A stretch of DNA of 64,000 nt from Microcoleus vaginatus HSN003 (GCF_022701255.1 NZ_CP031705.1:4588001-4652000), one strand, 5' to 3'. Counted from the stretch's first letter, positions 9,901 to 20,287 are shown. Numbers and translations: made by a program. Notes: a model not told the origin generated them from the sequence alone.

Positions 9901-10743
9901 TTACGCTACAGAAGGCTCAATGCGAGCGTAAAACAAACCCCGAATTTTCACGTCCAGAGCCGGTCTAGCTCCCAAATCAGTATCAGAAGGCTGCGTGCTC
10001 TCAAAAATCCCGCCAACTTCGCCAGTGGCGCTATTGACTTTAGCAACTTGCAGAGAAATTTTGCCCGCTTTGGTGCGGGTGTCAGCGACCTTAACATTAG
10101 CCCGCACACGTTTGGAATTGTCAGAAGCCGGAAGCGCTACAGCATTGTCATAGCCAGTCGATACCCCGCGACCTTTAGGGTCTAAAAAGCCTGCGCTGCG
10201 GTAAGACGGAACGTTAAACTCCCCTCTCAAATCGGTGGAAGTATTGATAGCAACCACTCCGGGATCGGAACTAGCAACTAATTCTTTAATGGTAAACAAG
10301 AAAGGTACTTGTTCTCCGCCCGGTAACTGAATGGTAATTGCTTGAAAATCCAAGCCGTCTTCTTCTGTGAAAGTCAGAGTTCCGTCAGTACCGACCTTGA
10401 GCGTACCTTGAACTTGGTCAATGCTGGACGTGAACCGGGTCAGCAATTTACCAGGCACAAATTCCGCTTCTTGGCGTTTGTTTGCTGGTTCTTCCTTGAC
10501 AAAATAAGTTGTGGGCTGCAAACACAAACCAGTCAGTTTATAGGTTCCGCCCGCTTCAATGGGGATCGATCCCCGAGAAGTTTCTGCCAAGCTAGGGCAG
10601 TTATTAGCCAATCCAGTACCTCTAATCTCGTCGTAGGTGAGCAACTCAGTAGTTGCCACCGTCGTGTCAGGAGCAGAAGAACAAGCAACCAGCGCACTCA
10701 TGCAAAATGCTAAAAGTGCAACAATTAAAGCACGATATTTCAT
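9901..10743 (-). CDS. psbO: photosystem II manganese-stabilizing protein PsbO
   Basis: This 280-residue extrinsic protein on the lumenal side of photosystem II stabilises the oxygen-evolving Mn4CaO5 cluster. Conserved PsbO blocks are seen: LTYDEIRGTGLANNCP, the second cysteine in GLCLQPTTYFVKEEP, KRQEAEFVPGKLLTR, FNVPSYRSAGFLDPKGRG and IRGLFYARIEPS at the end. The start was set at the ATG at 10743, giving MKYRALIV, because this matches the family N-terminus; the upstream frame extension to 10800 does not. The signal peptide ends in LVAC (residues 18-21), which looks like a lipobox and is unusual for PsbO. The gene is monocistronic. Confidence 0.97.
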   Translation of the reverse strand: MKYRALIVALLAFCMSALVACSSAPDTTVATTELLTYDEIRGTGLANNCPSLAETSRGSIPIEAGGTYKLTGLCLQPTTYFVKEEPANKRQEAEFVPGKLLTRFTSSIDQVQGTLKVGTDGTLTFTEEDGLDFQAITIQLPGGEQVPFLFTIKELVASSDPGVVAINTSTDLRGEFNVPSYRSAGFLDPKGRGVSTGYDNAVALPASDNSKRVRANVKVADTRTKAGKISLQVAKVNSATGEVGGIFESTQPSDTDLGARPALDVKIRGLFYARIEPSVA

Positions 10744-11144
10744 TGCAAACCTCAATATCCAACATCGGATTATATTAAGAAAAAGCCCTACTTCGAGCAA
10801 AATATAATTGCCCGCCGGCAGGCTAGGCCAGCGCTTAGGGCAGCATTTAGATCCAGATCGCTCGCTTCACCGAGACCGGCATTGACTCAAAAAATCAAGC
10901 TAGTGCGCCGTGAAAATAAGCATGAACTTATGATTTCTCAATCATGTTCGGATCGCAGCCCAATACACATGGTACGACGGGTTGTGCTCTTTTCCTGACT
11001 TGGATTGCAAATTAATATTGCTTAAGTCAACCTACTTAAGTTACTTTGCTTATGACCCCGAATGGCGATCGCGACTAGCTCGATTAGTCGGCTGACCAAA
11101 AGGCTGGGGACAAAGGCCTTGTAGATTTCAAAGGAAGCAGCAGT
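10744..11144. other. divergent intergenic region upstream of psbO
   Basis: About 400 nt separate psbO (minus) from the small plus-strand gene at 11145. No coding frame or RNA gene is recognisable. It must contain the psbO promoter; no motif could be assigned with confidence. Confidence 0.4.
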
Positions 11145-11507
11145 ATGGACAACGGCAAAGATTTAGAGTCAGAAAAGTTGCAGTCTCAAATGCAATCAGT
11201 GACAGAGGCGATTCGGACTTTAGCCGAAAGTTGTCAGGGAGACAGTCTGCTGCTTTTGGCCCTGCTGCGGAGGCTGGAAGCTTCGCACCGGGAAATTCGG
11301 GACGGTTTGTTTCAAGCGTCTTTTCCCGACAACCGCCAAGCACTTTACAAACTGCTCAGGGATATTGAAGCCAATGGCGGCTGGCCTTACATCCACCGCC
11401 TGAAACTTCGAGCGCTCTTGGGGTACACCCAACAATTATCTCCTCTAGAAGATTCTCCAGCCGAGTCGCCACAAGACTCGGCCGAAACTCCCCAGGACGT
11501 TAAATAG
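11145..11507 (+). CDS. conserved cyanobacterial hypothetical protein
   Basis: This 120-residue soluble protein has no signal peptide or membrane segment. It is mostly helical (residues 10-60, rich in Leu, Glu, Gln and Arg) with the block ANGGWPYIHRLKLRALLGY near residue 80, and ends in an acidic Ser/Pro tail. I recognise it only as a protein of unknown function seen in filamentous cyanobacteria. The ATG has an aaggaag sequence upstream in the right place, and codon usage matches the neighbours, so I take it as real. It stands alone, divergent from psbO. Confidence 0.65.
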   Translation: MDNGKDLESEKLQSQMQSVTEAIRTLAESCQGDSLLLLALLRRLEASHREIRDGLFQASFPDNRQALYKLLRDIEANGGWPYIHRLKLRALLGYTQQLSPLEDSPAESPQDSAETPQDVK

Positions 11508-11574
11508 TTTTGAGTGATGAGTTTAGTGAGTTTTACATTAACTCATCACTCATCACTGAGTTGCCCGATCGCAC

Positions 11575-13287
11575 CTAGAACCCAAAAGGTGTAGGAACAG
11601 GTGTAGGAAAAGGTATCGGGTTCGGCACCGGCGTCGGGAATATCGGCGTCTGGCCCGGCATTGGCAATAGTCCGGGAGTCGGGGGGATCGAACTAATTGA
11701 TAGCAGAGGCGAATCAGAATCAGGCAAACTAACTGTCGGCGGAGTTGGAATCCTCGAAGCAGTCGGCGTCGGAGTCGGTGCTTCCGTGGGAGTTGGAGTC
11801 GGTGCTTCCGTGGGAGTCGGAGTTGGTGCTGCTGTGGGAGTCGGAGTCGGAGTCGGAGTCGGAGTCGGAGTCGGAGTCGGAGTCGGCGTCGGAGTCGGAG
11901 TCGGCGTCAGAGTCGGCGTCGGAGTCGGTGCTTCCGTGAGAGTCGGCCTCGCTTCTTCGGTGAGAGTCGGCGTCGCTTCTTCCGTGGAAGTTGGAGCCGG
12001 AGCTGGACTTGGAGCCGGAGCTGGACTTGGAGTCGGAGCTGGACTTGGAGTCGGAGTAGGAGTATCAGTCGGAGTTGGAGTTGGAGGATCTGCAATTGTG
12101 GTTGTAACTGTAGTGGTAGTTGTAGTTGTAATGGTGCCTGGCCTGGGAGTAATCGGCCCAGTCACAGCGATAAAATCGTTGACATCGACCAGCGCCGCCG
12201 GAGTGTCTGTCAAAATTGCTAAAAGCTTGCCGTCGATCGTAATTACTGTATCCCTGACATTTGCACCGTTGCCTTGGCTAACTACCAGTTGACCGAAAGA
12301 TAAATTGCTCGGCAGTCCAAAGAAATCCTCTGCCTCATTGTAATCAGTAATTAAAACCAAACTGCCAGGCCCGGCTCCCAATCCAAAGACATCGCTGCCG
12401 CTGCCACCAGTCAGAGTATCCGAACCCTCGCCTCCGATTAAAGAATCATTACCCTCTGCTCCAAATAAATTGTCATTGCCGAAACTGCCCAAAATTGTAT
12501 CGTCGCCGATACCTCCGGCCAAGGAGTCATCGCCAAAACCGCCGTCGATACCATCATTACCCTTGCCACCAAACAAAAAGTCATTACCTTCATCTCCCAG
12601 TACCGAGTCGTCGCCTTCATCGCCGCGAAGGGTATCGGAACCGCCGCCGCCAAAAACTGTATCGTTAGCCTTGCCACCGAATATCTGGTCATTACCAGCG
12701 TCTCCGAAGAGCGAATCGTTGTCGGCATTGCCGTACAAAGTGTCGTCGCCGTCCTCGGCACTCAAATAATCGTTGCCCTCACCGCCCAACATTTGATCCC
12801 TACCGCTGCCGCCGTTGAGAGAATCGTTCCCAAAATTCCCGTAGAGAAAGTCATCATCAGCATTCCCGAACACGGAATCGTCGCCGTCATTCCCTGTGAG
12901 CGTGTCGTTGCCAGTACCGCCGGCAATCACATCAAAGCCTCCGTTGCCAAGAACTAAGTCGTCCCCTGCATCTCCCACCACGCTGTCTATCCCGTCGTTG
13001 CCTTCGAGGATGTCGTTGCCCAAACCGCCGCGAATCGAGTCGTCGCCGTTCCCGCCGGAAGCAAAATCGCGGCCTTGGTTGCCAATAAGTTCGTCATTTC
13101 CTTCACCGCCAATCACCGAATCTGCTCCGTCACCTCCAAGAAGCTGGTCGTTGCCGGCGTCGCCCTCTAGGGTGTCATCTCCTCCGCCACCCACGGCCGT
13201 GTCATCGCCATCTAAGGCGCGAATTCGATCGCTCAGCGGAGTTCCTAGAATAAAGTCGTTGCTGTCTGTGCCGATCAGGTTTGCCAT
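11575..13287 (-). CDS. RTX-type calcium-binding repeat protein with Pro/Thr-rich tail
   Basis: About 570 residues, taken from ATG 13287 ([16 protein letters not shown]); an extension to 13308 would need a TTG codon. The N-terminal half is a long run of nonapeptide repeats of the form GG.GNDTL/GNDSL (roughly residues 10-310), which bind calcium as parallel beta-rolls and mark proteins secreted by type I systems. A short non-repeat domain (about 310-380) follows, then about 120 residues of Thr-Pro/Ala-Pro repeats and a C-terminal segment rich in Pro. No catalytic domain is visible. It is probably a secreted or surface structural protein. No type I exporter is adjacent. Confidence 0.85.
   Translation of the reverse strand: MANLIGTDSNDFILGTPLSDRIRALDGDDTAVGGGGDDTLEGDAGNDQLLGGDGADSVIGGEGNDELIGNQGRDFASGGNGDDSIRGGLGNDILEGNDGIDSVVGDAGDDLVLGNGGFDVIAGGTGNDTLTGNDGDDSVFGNADDDFLYGNFGNDSLNGGSGRDQMLGGEGNDYLSAEDGDDTLYGNADNDSLFGDAGNDQIFGGKANDTVFGGGGSDTLRGDEGDDSVLGDEGNDFLFGGKGNDGIDGGFGDDSLAGGIGDDTILGSFGNDNLFGAEGNDSLIGGEGSDTLTGGSGSDVFGLGAGPGSLVLITDYNEAEDFFGLPSNLSFGQLVVSQGNGANVRDTVITIDGKLLAILTDTPAALVDVNDFIAVTGPITPRPGTITTTTTTTVTTTIADPPTPTPTDTPTPTPSPAPTPSPAPAPSPAPAPTSTEEATPTLTEEARPTLTEAPTPTPTLTPTPTPTPTPTPTPTPTPTPTPTPTAAPTPTPTEAPTPTPTEAPTPTPTASRIPTPPTVSLPDSDSPLLSISSIPPTPGLLPMPGQTPIFPTPVPNPIPFPTPVPTPFGF
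11745..12075 (-). repeat. hexanucleotide repeats coding the Thr-Pro tail
   Basis: Imperfect and perfect copies of ggagtc/cgtcgg on the plus strand, perfect between about 11837 and 11886, encode the TP repeats of the RTX protein. Such hexamers keep the frame when they expand or contract, so tail length can vary. Confidence 0.85.
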
Positions 13288-13579
13288 ACGGGATACACCG
13301 CTCCTCAATAAAATAAATTGTTTGAAATTAGGCTAATCGCCTTCGTGACAAGGGATTGCTGCTTGCCTACGTTAGCATAATTGAGATTTTGGCAATCTGG
13401 CGAAGGGGCGCTGGAAGTTTTGCTCGTGTCCGCAGTTGCGATCGGGGCTGGTATAATGCCCGATCGGCAATCTAATTTAGTTATTCTGGATTTTTTAAAA
13501 TATAAATTAGTCGATCGCATTCAAAGAACTCAAACTCGACAAACGAAATGATGAAGAATGAAAAATGAATAACCTTTTT

Positions 13580-13717
13580 CATTAGTCAACAGTCATTAGT
13601 CATTAGTCATTAGTCATTAGTCATTAGTCATTAGTCATTAGTCATTAGTCAGCAGTCAACAGTCAGCAGTCAACAGTCAACAGTCAACAGTCAGCAGTCA
13701 ACAGTCAACAGTCAACT
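13580..13717. repeat. heptamer/octamer tandem repeat array (AGTCATT / AGTCAAC)
   Basis: About nine copies of agtcatt are followed by about ten copies of cagtcaa/cagtcag. The array ends two bases before the stop codon of the kinase gene at 13719. The spacer 13288-13579 before it holds the promoter side of the RTX gene and no visible gene. Confidence 0.9.
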
Positions 13718-13718
13718 T

Positions 13719-16700
13719 TTATTCAGTAATAGGTAACACTATCTCAAATTCACTTCCTCCCCCCAAGGTAGAATTCACATTAATTGTTCCGCCGTGGGTT
13801 TCGACTACAATCTGGCGGGCGATCGCCAATCCTAACCCCGTACCTTTTCCTACTGCCTTCGTTGTGAACAGATGGTCAAAAATCCGCTGTTTCACGGCTT
13901 CTGTCATGCCCGCACCGTTATCAGCAATCAGAATTTTGATGTGTCGATCGCCCGACTGACTGGTACGAACTGTGATACAGTGTGGATTCGCTTTAATTGC
14001 CTCCAAACTGCGTCCTTGGTTTGATTCTTCTAGGGCATCGATCGCGTTAGCAAGCAGGTTCATAAAGACTTGGTTCAGTTGACCGGGAAAGCATTCGATG
14101 GGGGGGAGATTGCCGTAGTCTGTGACGACTTCGATCGCAGGATGATGTTCGTTGGCTTTGAGTCGGTGTTTCAAAATCAAGATGGTGCTGTCAATGCCCT
14201 CATGGATATTAAACGGAACTTTGTAGTCTTTATCGGCTCTGGAGAAAGTGCGGAGGCTGGTGCTAATCCCGCGAATGCGATCGCACCCCACTTTCATCGA
14301 CAACAGCATCTTTGGCAAATCTTCTAAGGCATACTCTAAATCAATATCCTCAGCATTTTCTTCAATTTCCTCGCCGGGATTTGGCAGTTTTTCTTGATAT
14401 AATTTTAAGTGACAAATCACATCTTTGATCGTGGTCGTTGCTTCCTCAATATTCCCGCTAATAAAGCCGACAGGATTATTGATTTCGTGGGCTATTCCTG
14501 TGACGAGATTGCCCAAGGTGGACATTTTTTCGCTTTGCACGATCTGTAACTGTGCTTGCTGCAAATCAAAGAGCGATCGCTCTAATTCTTTTGCATAAGC
14601 TTGAGATTGTCGGTACAAGCGGGCATTTTCTAGAGAGATAGCGGCTTGGACGCACAAAAGTTGGATGACTTCAGTGCGATCGTCTGTAAATGCAGCAACT
14701 GTCAAGTTATTTTCCAGATATAGCAACCCGATTAATTTACCCTGATTTAAAATCGACGTGCACAGCACACTTTTTGGCTTTTTCTGCATCAAATACGGAT
14801 CGGCAATAAAATCGTTTTGTACTGCTGCATTATCCAAAACCACAGTTTTCCAAGTCCGCTTAACATAGTTAATCACAGCAGCGGGAACCTCGTCGCTAGG
14901 TGACAGCGGTACAGACATTGAGATGACATCTTGATGGAAGGAAGCTACAGCTTCGATGGCGAGATTCCCATCCTTAACCAACAGCAGAACTGCTTTGGTT
15001 GCCCCGGCATTTTCCATCACCACAGACATCAGTGCAGCCAGCAATTTTTCTAATTGAATTTCACTTGATAGAGTTTGGGAGGCTTTGAGAATAGTCGCGA
15101 AATCGAGGGCTTCGTAAATACTGCTACTGCTAGATAGAGTTGTGTGCAAGGTTTGATGTAAAACTGACGATTTATTGATTGTGTGGAGGCGGGTTTCGCT
15201 GATGCCAAAACGATTTTCTCTTGCCTGCAATATGGGAGCAAGAAGTTGGGGGTAGCGTTTTTCTAAGTCATTGATTTTGGCTTTCGCGCCCCAGTGAGCG
15301 TAACAGTAGTAGGCGTCTTGCATATAGGCTTGCGCCACTTTTTCTTTGCCCCAATCGAGGTAGAATTTAGCGGCTAATTCGTTAGCAAGGGCTTCTTCTT
15401 GGATGTATTTGTTTTCTTTCGCTCCAGAAATGGCGCGATCGTACATTTCAATAGCTTCTGCCCTCTGTCTGGCAACTCGGTATCTCTCTGCTTCTACCAA
15501 CTGCCACTTATGCAAATAATTCATGGGGGCGTGTTCTGCCCAATGCTGCAACTTCCTTTGATTTTCCTGAACTCGTTGGCGCTGCGTTTCTAACTCCGTC
15601 TCGGACTCAGGAGTTGCCAGGGCTATGAGTGAGTCATAGAAATATAAACCAGCTTCGGAAATAGTTCCTACGCTTCCGGCTATATACTGTCTTGCTCGAT
15701 CGACATCTACGGAGGCCCGAGCAATGTCTTCCAGCAGGAATCTCAACGTTGCCCTGTACAGATAGAAGATGCAGAGTCCGTAAAAATCGTTAGAGGCAAG
15801 CGACTGAGAAACCAGCTTCTCCTCATAGCCTTCCTGTTCAAAGGAAATCTCCAAGTTGTTTGGATTACCCAATAAAAACAGCGTTGTTTCCCAAAAAACC
15901 GAACAATAATTTGCTGTCGTTAGTTGGTTGAGGTCGAGTAATTGCTGACGGTATGCCCGAATTTGGGACTCAAGTTCTACCAAAGGTTGACCGCACCAGT
16001 AGGCATTTATACAAAATGCCTGCCCACCATACCCGACAAACTCTAGATTGCCTGTTTCTAATCCGGCTTGATAGCCTGCCTGAATAATGGGGATGGTATC
16101 CCGCAAATGCGATTTGCGATGGTACAAACAGAGTCCGATCACAGAAAAAGTTGCAGAACGAATATTTTTGGCCTCCGCAACCCTCGCAAGACCATAAGCT
16201 AATTGGCCAAACTGATCGGCTACCGTCACATCTTGTAGAAAGTGGTTGAGAAAAATGCCATAACAACTATAGCTATAAGCTGAACTACGACTGTTGCCAT
16301 ATTGGATAGATAAATTTACCTGTAAGGCCGTCACCAGTGCAAACAAAGACGAACCAACCAGATAACAAGCTGACGCCATACTTGCCGCTACTTGCATCGT
16401 GGCCAGCTTTTGGGGGTTTACCATCGCTGGCAGATCAAATAACTCTTCAATCGGGCGATCGCCGATCGAGCTATTAATTTCCTGCACTGCTTGCTGAATA
16501 TCTTCTGATGTAGGGCGATCGGGCAATTCAACTCCTAATTCTTTGAGACTCAACAAACCGATAGCAATTGCTTCTAAAAACTTGTTCTGGGACGATAAGG
16601 TCTGAATTTTAACGATGTAAACGCTCACTCGGTCTAGGGGAGTTCTGGTATGATGAATCACAGTGTCAATCCACTGATTCATCTGTTCAAATTCCCCACA

Positions 16701-19136
16701 GAGTGAAGCCACTTCGGCGGCTATGTCGTGCAATTTCAAGGTCATCTCGTACTGTCGTTGCCAAGCGCTCTCTCCAAGCAAATTTAGCCCGATCGCAGCA
16801 TACTCACGCGCCGCTTGATAAGCAGTAGCGCCTCTGGCTTTGCGGCAAGCCGTGAGGTTGAGTTGTGCCAAATCATCACGTTGTGTTTGGTCTTCAATCA
16901 GCGCAATACCATAATTCAACTGATTGACGACGGAAAAAATTTGCTCTTCTATAGCTGCGGGTGAAATTTGCTGGGTCAGCAATTGTCCAATCTGATAGTG
17001 AACACGCGATCGCTCTTGTTGGGGAATTAAAGAATAGGCAGCTTGCTGAACGCGATCGTGCACAAACTTGTAATTCACCACCTCCGAATTTTCTGTCTCC
17101 TCCCGTCTTTCTCGCCCCATATAAAACTTGTAGATTTCACTTTCAGGCAGGATTAACCCCTCTTGCAAAGCCTTCCACAAATCCGTCGCCGTTTCCGTTT
17201 CTAGTTGCTGGGAGACAACTGCCAAAGTCCCCAAATCAAACTGATTCCCCACACAAGCAGCCAACTTCAACACATTCTGAGTCGCTGGCGGCAATTTTTG
17301 TAACTGCAACGCCATAAACTCTACCACATCATCCGTCAGCGCTGCCTCCCGAACTCGCACAATATCGCACTGCCAATAACTAGCAACCCGGTCAAACTCA
17401 ATCAGCCCATCCTGATGCAGTGCTTTGAGAAACTGCGTTGCAAAAAAGGGATTTCCTTGGGTTTTTTGTGCCACCAAATCAGTCAACGGTCTTACCAAAG
17501 ATGGAACACAATTGAGCGTATCAGCAACCAAATGATTTAGACTTTCGGAACTCAACGGTTCCAGGGTAATAGTATTCACCATTGCCCCAGCTTTGACCGC
17601 TGCATCCAGTGTCAGTATTAACGGGTGCGCTGCAAATACTTCATTATCTCGGTAGGCACCAATTACTAATAAATAGCCGGTTGCTGAATCGGCCACCAGC
17701 ATTTTCATTAACCGTAGCGAGGCAGAATCTGCCCACTGCAAGTCATCCAAAAACATCACCAGGGGATGTTTGGGTTTTGTGAACACTTTAATAAAGTTTT
17801 GGAACAGCAAATTAAACCGATTTTGTGCTGCTGTTCCTGATAATTCTAGTGTGGGTGGTTGGGGCCCAATAATTTTTTCTAGTTCGGGAATTACTTCAAT
17901 AATGACTTGTCCGTTATCCCCCAGTGCTTGCAATATTTTAGTTTGCCATTTTTTCAACTGCTGGTCACTTTCGCTCAACAATTGTCCCATTAAGTCTCGA
18001 AATGCTTGTACAAAAGCTGAGAAAGGAATGTTGCGGTTAAATTGGTCGAATTTGCCTTTAATAAAATAGCCGCGCTGGCGGACAATTGGTTTGTGAACTT
18101 CATTCACAATGGCAGTTTTCCCAATACCAGAAAAACCAGCTACTAGCATCATTTCAGTTGTGCCACTACTCACCCGCACAAAGGCTTCGAGTAGGGTTTC
18201 TACTTCAGTCTCGCGACCGTAGAGTTTTTCTGGGATAATGAATCGATCGCCCATATCCCTCTGCGCGATCGTAAAACTCTTGATTTTACCCTTTTCTTCA
18301 AGTTGCTCTAAACAACATTCTAAGTCTAATTTTAGTCCCAATCCACTCTGATACCGGTCTTCGGCATTTTTCGCCATTAATTTGCTGACAATCTCCGAGA
18401 TTACGGGTGGGATTTCAGGATTAATTTCATGCAGTGACGGTGGTTGCTTAGCAATATGACAGTGTACCAATTCCATTACATCGTTGGATTGAAACGGCAA
18501 TTGTCCCGCCAGCAATTCGTAAAAAGTCACGCCCAAAGAGTAAAAGTCAGTGCGGTAGTCAATGCCGCGATTCATCCTTCCGGTTTGTTCGGGAGACAAA
18601 TAGCCGAGTGTCCCTTCCAGCACGTTAGGATTCATCAAGATTTGAGTTTCCCTTGGCAGCAAAGATGCAATACTAAAGTCAATAAGTTTAACTTGTTTTG
18701 TTTGGGGATTAATTAAAATATTGGCGGGTTTAATGTCTTTGTGAATTATTCGGTGGCGGTAGAGTATATCTAATGTATCACTCAGGTCGATCGCCACTTG
18801 CAAAAACTCGCTCAGAGTCGGCTGAGTTTCCCCTTGTTCCCTCCATTCTTTCAGAGAAATTCCCCCAAAGTCTTCCATTACCAACGCATAGCTGTTGTGG
18901 TAGGCTTCCAAGCTGTAGGTTTCGATGATTCCGGGCAAGTTGAGGTTTTTGGCGATCGTGTACTGATTGCGAAATTGCACCAGTTCGCTGAAGTTGGGAT
19001 ACTGACTCCGCAAGACTTTGATGGCTACTGGCTGTTTGTCGTCAATACGGAAAGCTCGATAAACTAGGGTGCGAGTTCCTGAGTAAATGCGATCGAGAAT
19101 TTGATAACCTGTCAATGTAAAATTTATACTTGCCAT
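13719..19136 (-). CDS. multidomain Ser/Thr kinase - AAA ATPase - GAF - histidine kinase
   Basis: 1805 residues. Residues about 8-280 form a Hanks-type Ser/Thr kinase with the ATP lysine K40, the catalytic loop HKDIKPANI (132-140) and DFS (153-155) in place of DFG. Residues about 305-600 form an AAA/MalT-like ATPase with Walker A GFSGIGKT (334-341) and a Walker B in LVMFLDDLQWAD. A long helical TPR-like region follows. A GAF domain lies at about 1370-1530. The C-terminus is a histidine kinase with H1550 in the H-box IAHEINNPVGF, an N-box near 1690, DNGAGM (1739-1744) and GTGLGLA (1765-1771). This fusion class is common in filamentous cyanobacteria and in Anabaena has been linked to stress and nitrogen responses. 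There is no receiver domain here or response regulator next to it. The target is unknown. Confidence 0.92.
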   Translation of the reverse strand: MASINFTLTGYQILDRIYSGTRTLVYRAFRIDDKQPVAIKVLRSQYPNFSELVQFRNQYTIAKNLNLPGIIETYSLEAYHNSYALVMEDFGGISLKEWREQGETQPTLSEFLQVAIDLSDTLDILYRHRIIHKDIKPANILINPQTKQVKLIDFSIASLLPRETQILMNPNVLEGTLGYLSPEQTGRMNRGIDYRTDFYSLGVTFYELLAGQLPFQSNDVMELVHCHIAKQPPSLHEINPEIPPVISEIVSKLMAKNAEDRYQSGLGLKLDLECCLEQLEEKGKIKSFTIAQRDMGDRFIIPEKLYGRETEVETLLEAFVRVSSGTTEMMLVAGFSGIGKTAIVNEVHKPIVRQRGYFIKGKFDQFNRNIPFSAFVQAFRDLMGQLLSESDQQLKKWQTKILQALGDNGQVIIEVIPELEKIIGPQPPTLELSGTAAQNRFNLLFQNFIKVFTKPKHPLVMFLDDLQWADSASLRLMKMLVADSATGYLLVIGAYRDNEVFAAHPLILTLDAAVKAGAMVNTITLEPLSSESLNHLVADTLNCVPSLVRPLTDLVAQKTQGNPFFATQFLKALHQDGLIEFDRVASYWQCDIVRVREAALTDDVVEFMALQLQKLPPATQNVLKLAACVGNQFDLGTLAVVSQQLETETATDLWKALQEGLILPESEIYKFYMGRERREETENSEVVNYKFVHDRVQQAAYSLIPQQERSRVHYQIGQLLTQQISPAAIEEQIFSVVNQLNYGIALIEDQTQRDDLAQLNLTACRKARGATAYQAAREYAAIGLNLLGESAWQRQYEMTLKLHDIAAEVASLCGEFEQMNQWIDTVIHHTRTPLDRVSVYIVKIQTLSSQNKFLEAIAIGLLSLKELGVELPDRPTSEDIQQAVQEINSSIGDRPIEELFDLPAMVNPQKLATMQVAASMASACYLVGSSLFALVTALQVNLSIQYGNSRSSAYSYSCYGIFLNHFLQDVTVADQFGQLAYGLARVAEAKNIRSATFSVIGLCLYHRKSHLRDTIPIIQAGYQAGLETGNLEFVGYGGQAFCINAYWCGQPLVELESQIRAYRQQLLDLNQLTTANYCSVFWETTLFLLGNPNNLEISFEQEGYEEKLVSQSLASNDFYGLCIFYLYRATLRFLLEDIARASVDVDRARQYIAGSVGTISEAGLYFYDSLIALATPESETELETQRQRVQENQRKLQHWAEHAPMNYLHKWQLVEAERYRVARQRAEAIEMYDRAISGAKENKYIQEEALANELAAKFYLDWGKEKVAQAYMQDAYYCYAHWGAKAKINDLEKRYPQLLAPILQARENRFGISETRLHTINKSSVLHQTLHTTLSSSSSIYEALDFATILKASQTLSSEIQLEKLLAALMSVVMENAGATKAVLLLVKDGNLAIEAVASFHQDVISMSVPLSPSDEVPAAVINYVKRTWKTVVLDNAAVQNDFIADPYLMQKKPKSVLCTSILNQGKLIGLLYLENNLTVAAFTDDRTEVIQLLCVQAAISLENARLYRQSQAYAKELERSLFDLQQAQLQIVQSEKMSTLGNLVTGIAHEINNPVGFISGNIEEATTTIKDVICHLKLYQEKLPNPGEEIEENAEDIDLEYALEDLPKMLLSMKVGCDRIRGISTSLRTFSRADKDYKVPFNIHEGIDSTILILKHRLKANEHHPAIEVVTDYGNLPPIECFPGQLNQVFMNLLANAIDALEESNQGRSLEAIKANPHCITVRTSQSGDRHIKILIADNGAGMTEAVKQRIFDHLFTTKAVGKGTGLGLAIARQIVVETHGGTINVNSTLGGGSEFEIVLPITE

Positions 19137-19300
19137 ACTTTTATTCTTCCCGTCCTCAGCGGGCTATTTCCACATTAGCAGAAGCGAATACAGTTTCCCA
19201 GTTCAGTAATTATTAAATTAATATGACATATAATCATCAATATTTGTGAGGGGGATCACTGAAAACAAGCACTTTTTAAACTGAGCCAGCCCTATTTTTA

Positions 19301-20287
19301 TTAAAAATTAAATAGCCTCATCCATATTGGAATAGTGAATAATAAACTAACGCAGCCGAGGCCGATCGCAGTTACCGCTAATTCGCGATCGAGATTGAAA
19401 GCTTCGGCCAACAATGTAGTACCAAAAGCAGGAGGCATCGCCATTTGCAGCACTAGCACAAGTCGCGGCGCGCCCGCGATTCCCAAAAACGTTAATCCCG
19501 TGCCAATTACCAAGGGAACTAACAGCATTTTAATCGCCAGACAAGCCAAAATTGGTTTGAGGTTGTGCAAGGAATTCAACTTGCTCAACTGCATCCCGAT
19601 CGTAATTAAAGCTAAAGTAATTACAGTCCAAGCGCCTGTTGTTAACAATTCTGCGATTTGTGGCGACAGCGGCAAGCTGCGCGAGACAAACCCTAGACCA
19701 AAAGCCCACAGTGCCGGATTCTGAAAAATTGCCCGTAGGGGACGTAACCAACTCTGAGGGCGATCGCTTTTACCGCAGTGAGAAGCAATAGCAACTCCCA
19801 GTATATTGATTCCCATGGTAGTGCCTAGCAAGTCGTAAAACAACGCCCAGGCAAAGTGTTCCGAGCCTAATAAAGACAAGGTGACGGGAATGCCTAAAAA
19901 ACCCGTATTACCCACCATCGTTGCCAATAAGAAGCTGCCTTGAGTGGGCAAACTCCAAGCGCTGGTGTGTTGCGGGCTATTTTGGGCGATCGGATTAAGA
20001 GTCTTAAAACGTTCCTCGCCGACACCGAAATTTATCAAAATCCAAGCGAGTCCTCCACCTGCTAGAATTGCCGCCCAAGCTATCAGCGGCGCCTTCCAAA
20101 TAGCGCCCGACAAATTGGCGCTGCGGATAAAAGCCACAATGCTCAATGGCGTGCCAAAGAAGAAAAGAAACTTGGCTAAATATGTAGAATAGCTTCTTGG
20201 TAGCAGGCGGCCGAGAAAAAATCCCAACGCCACCCATCCGATCAGATTTAGATAAAGTTTGAGCAGCGGATTTTCTAAATAAAGCAT
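19301..20287 (-). CDS. AEC (auxin efflux carrier) family transporter
   Basis: This 328-residue membrane protein has about ten hydrophobic helices arranged as two halves. Family features are LYLNLIGWVALGFFLGRLLP at the start, GNTGFLGIPVTLSLLG in the middle (the N-G-x-x-G-P-type unwound helix) and the final MPPAFGTTLLAEAFNLDRELA. Bacterial AEC proteins export or exchange small organic anions such as malate, but the substrate here is not predictable. It is a single gene on the minus strand, divergent from the VWA gene. Confidence 0.88.
   Translation of the reverse strand: MLYLENPLLKLYLNLIGWVALGFFLGRLLPRSYSTYLAKFLFFFGTPLSIVAFIRSANLSGAIWKAPLIAWAAILAGGGLAWILINFGVGEERFKTLNPIAQNSPQHTSAWSLPTQGSFLLATMVGNTGFLGIPVTLSLLGSEHFAWALFYDLLGTTMGINILGVAIASHCGKSDRPQSWLRPLRAIFQNPALWAFGLGFVSRSLPLSPQIAELLTTGAWTVITLALITIGMQLSKLNSLHNLKPILACLAIKMLLVPLVIGTGLTFLGIAGAPRLVLVLQMAMPPAFGTTLLAEAFNLDRELAVTAIGLGCVSLLFTIPIWMRLFNF

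Noticed and set aside
11786-12292. 168-codon plus-strand frame rich in Val-Gly
   Set aside because: It is the opposite strand of the Thr-Pro repeats of the RTX gene, a composition artefact.
12896-13336. Ser/Pro-rich plus-strand frames opposite both RTX genes (also 52820-53221)
   Set aside because: Mirror frames of the GGxGND repeats; no start signals and no similarity to real proteins.
13580-13717. Possible CRISPR array
   Set aside because: Units are 7-8 bp, head to tail, with no unique spacers and no cas genes.
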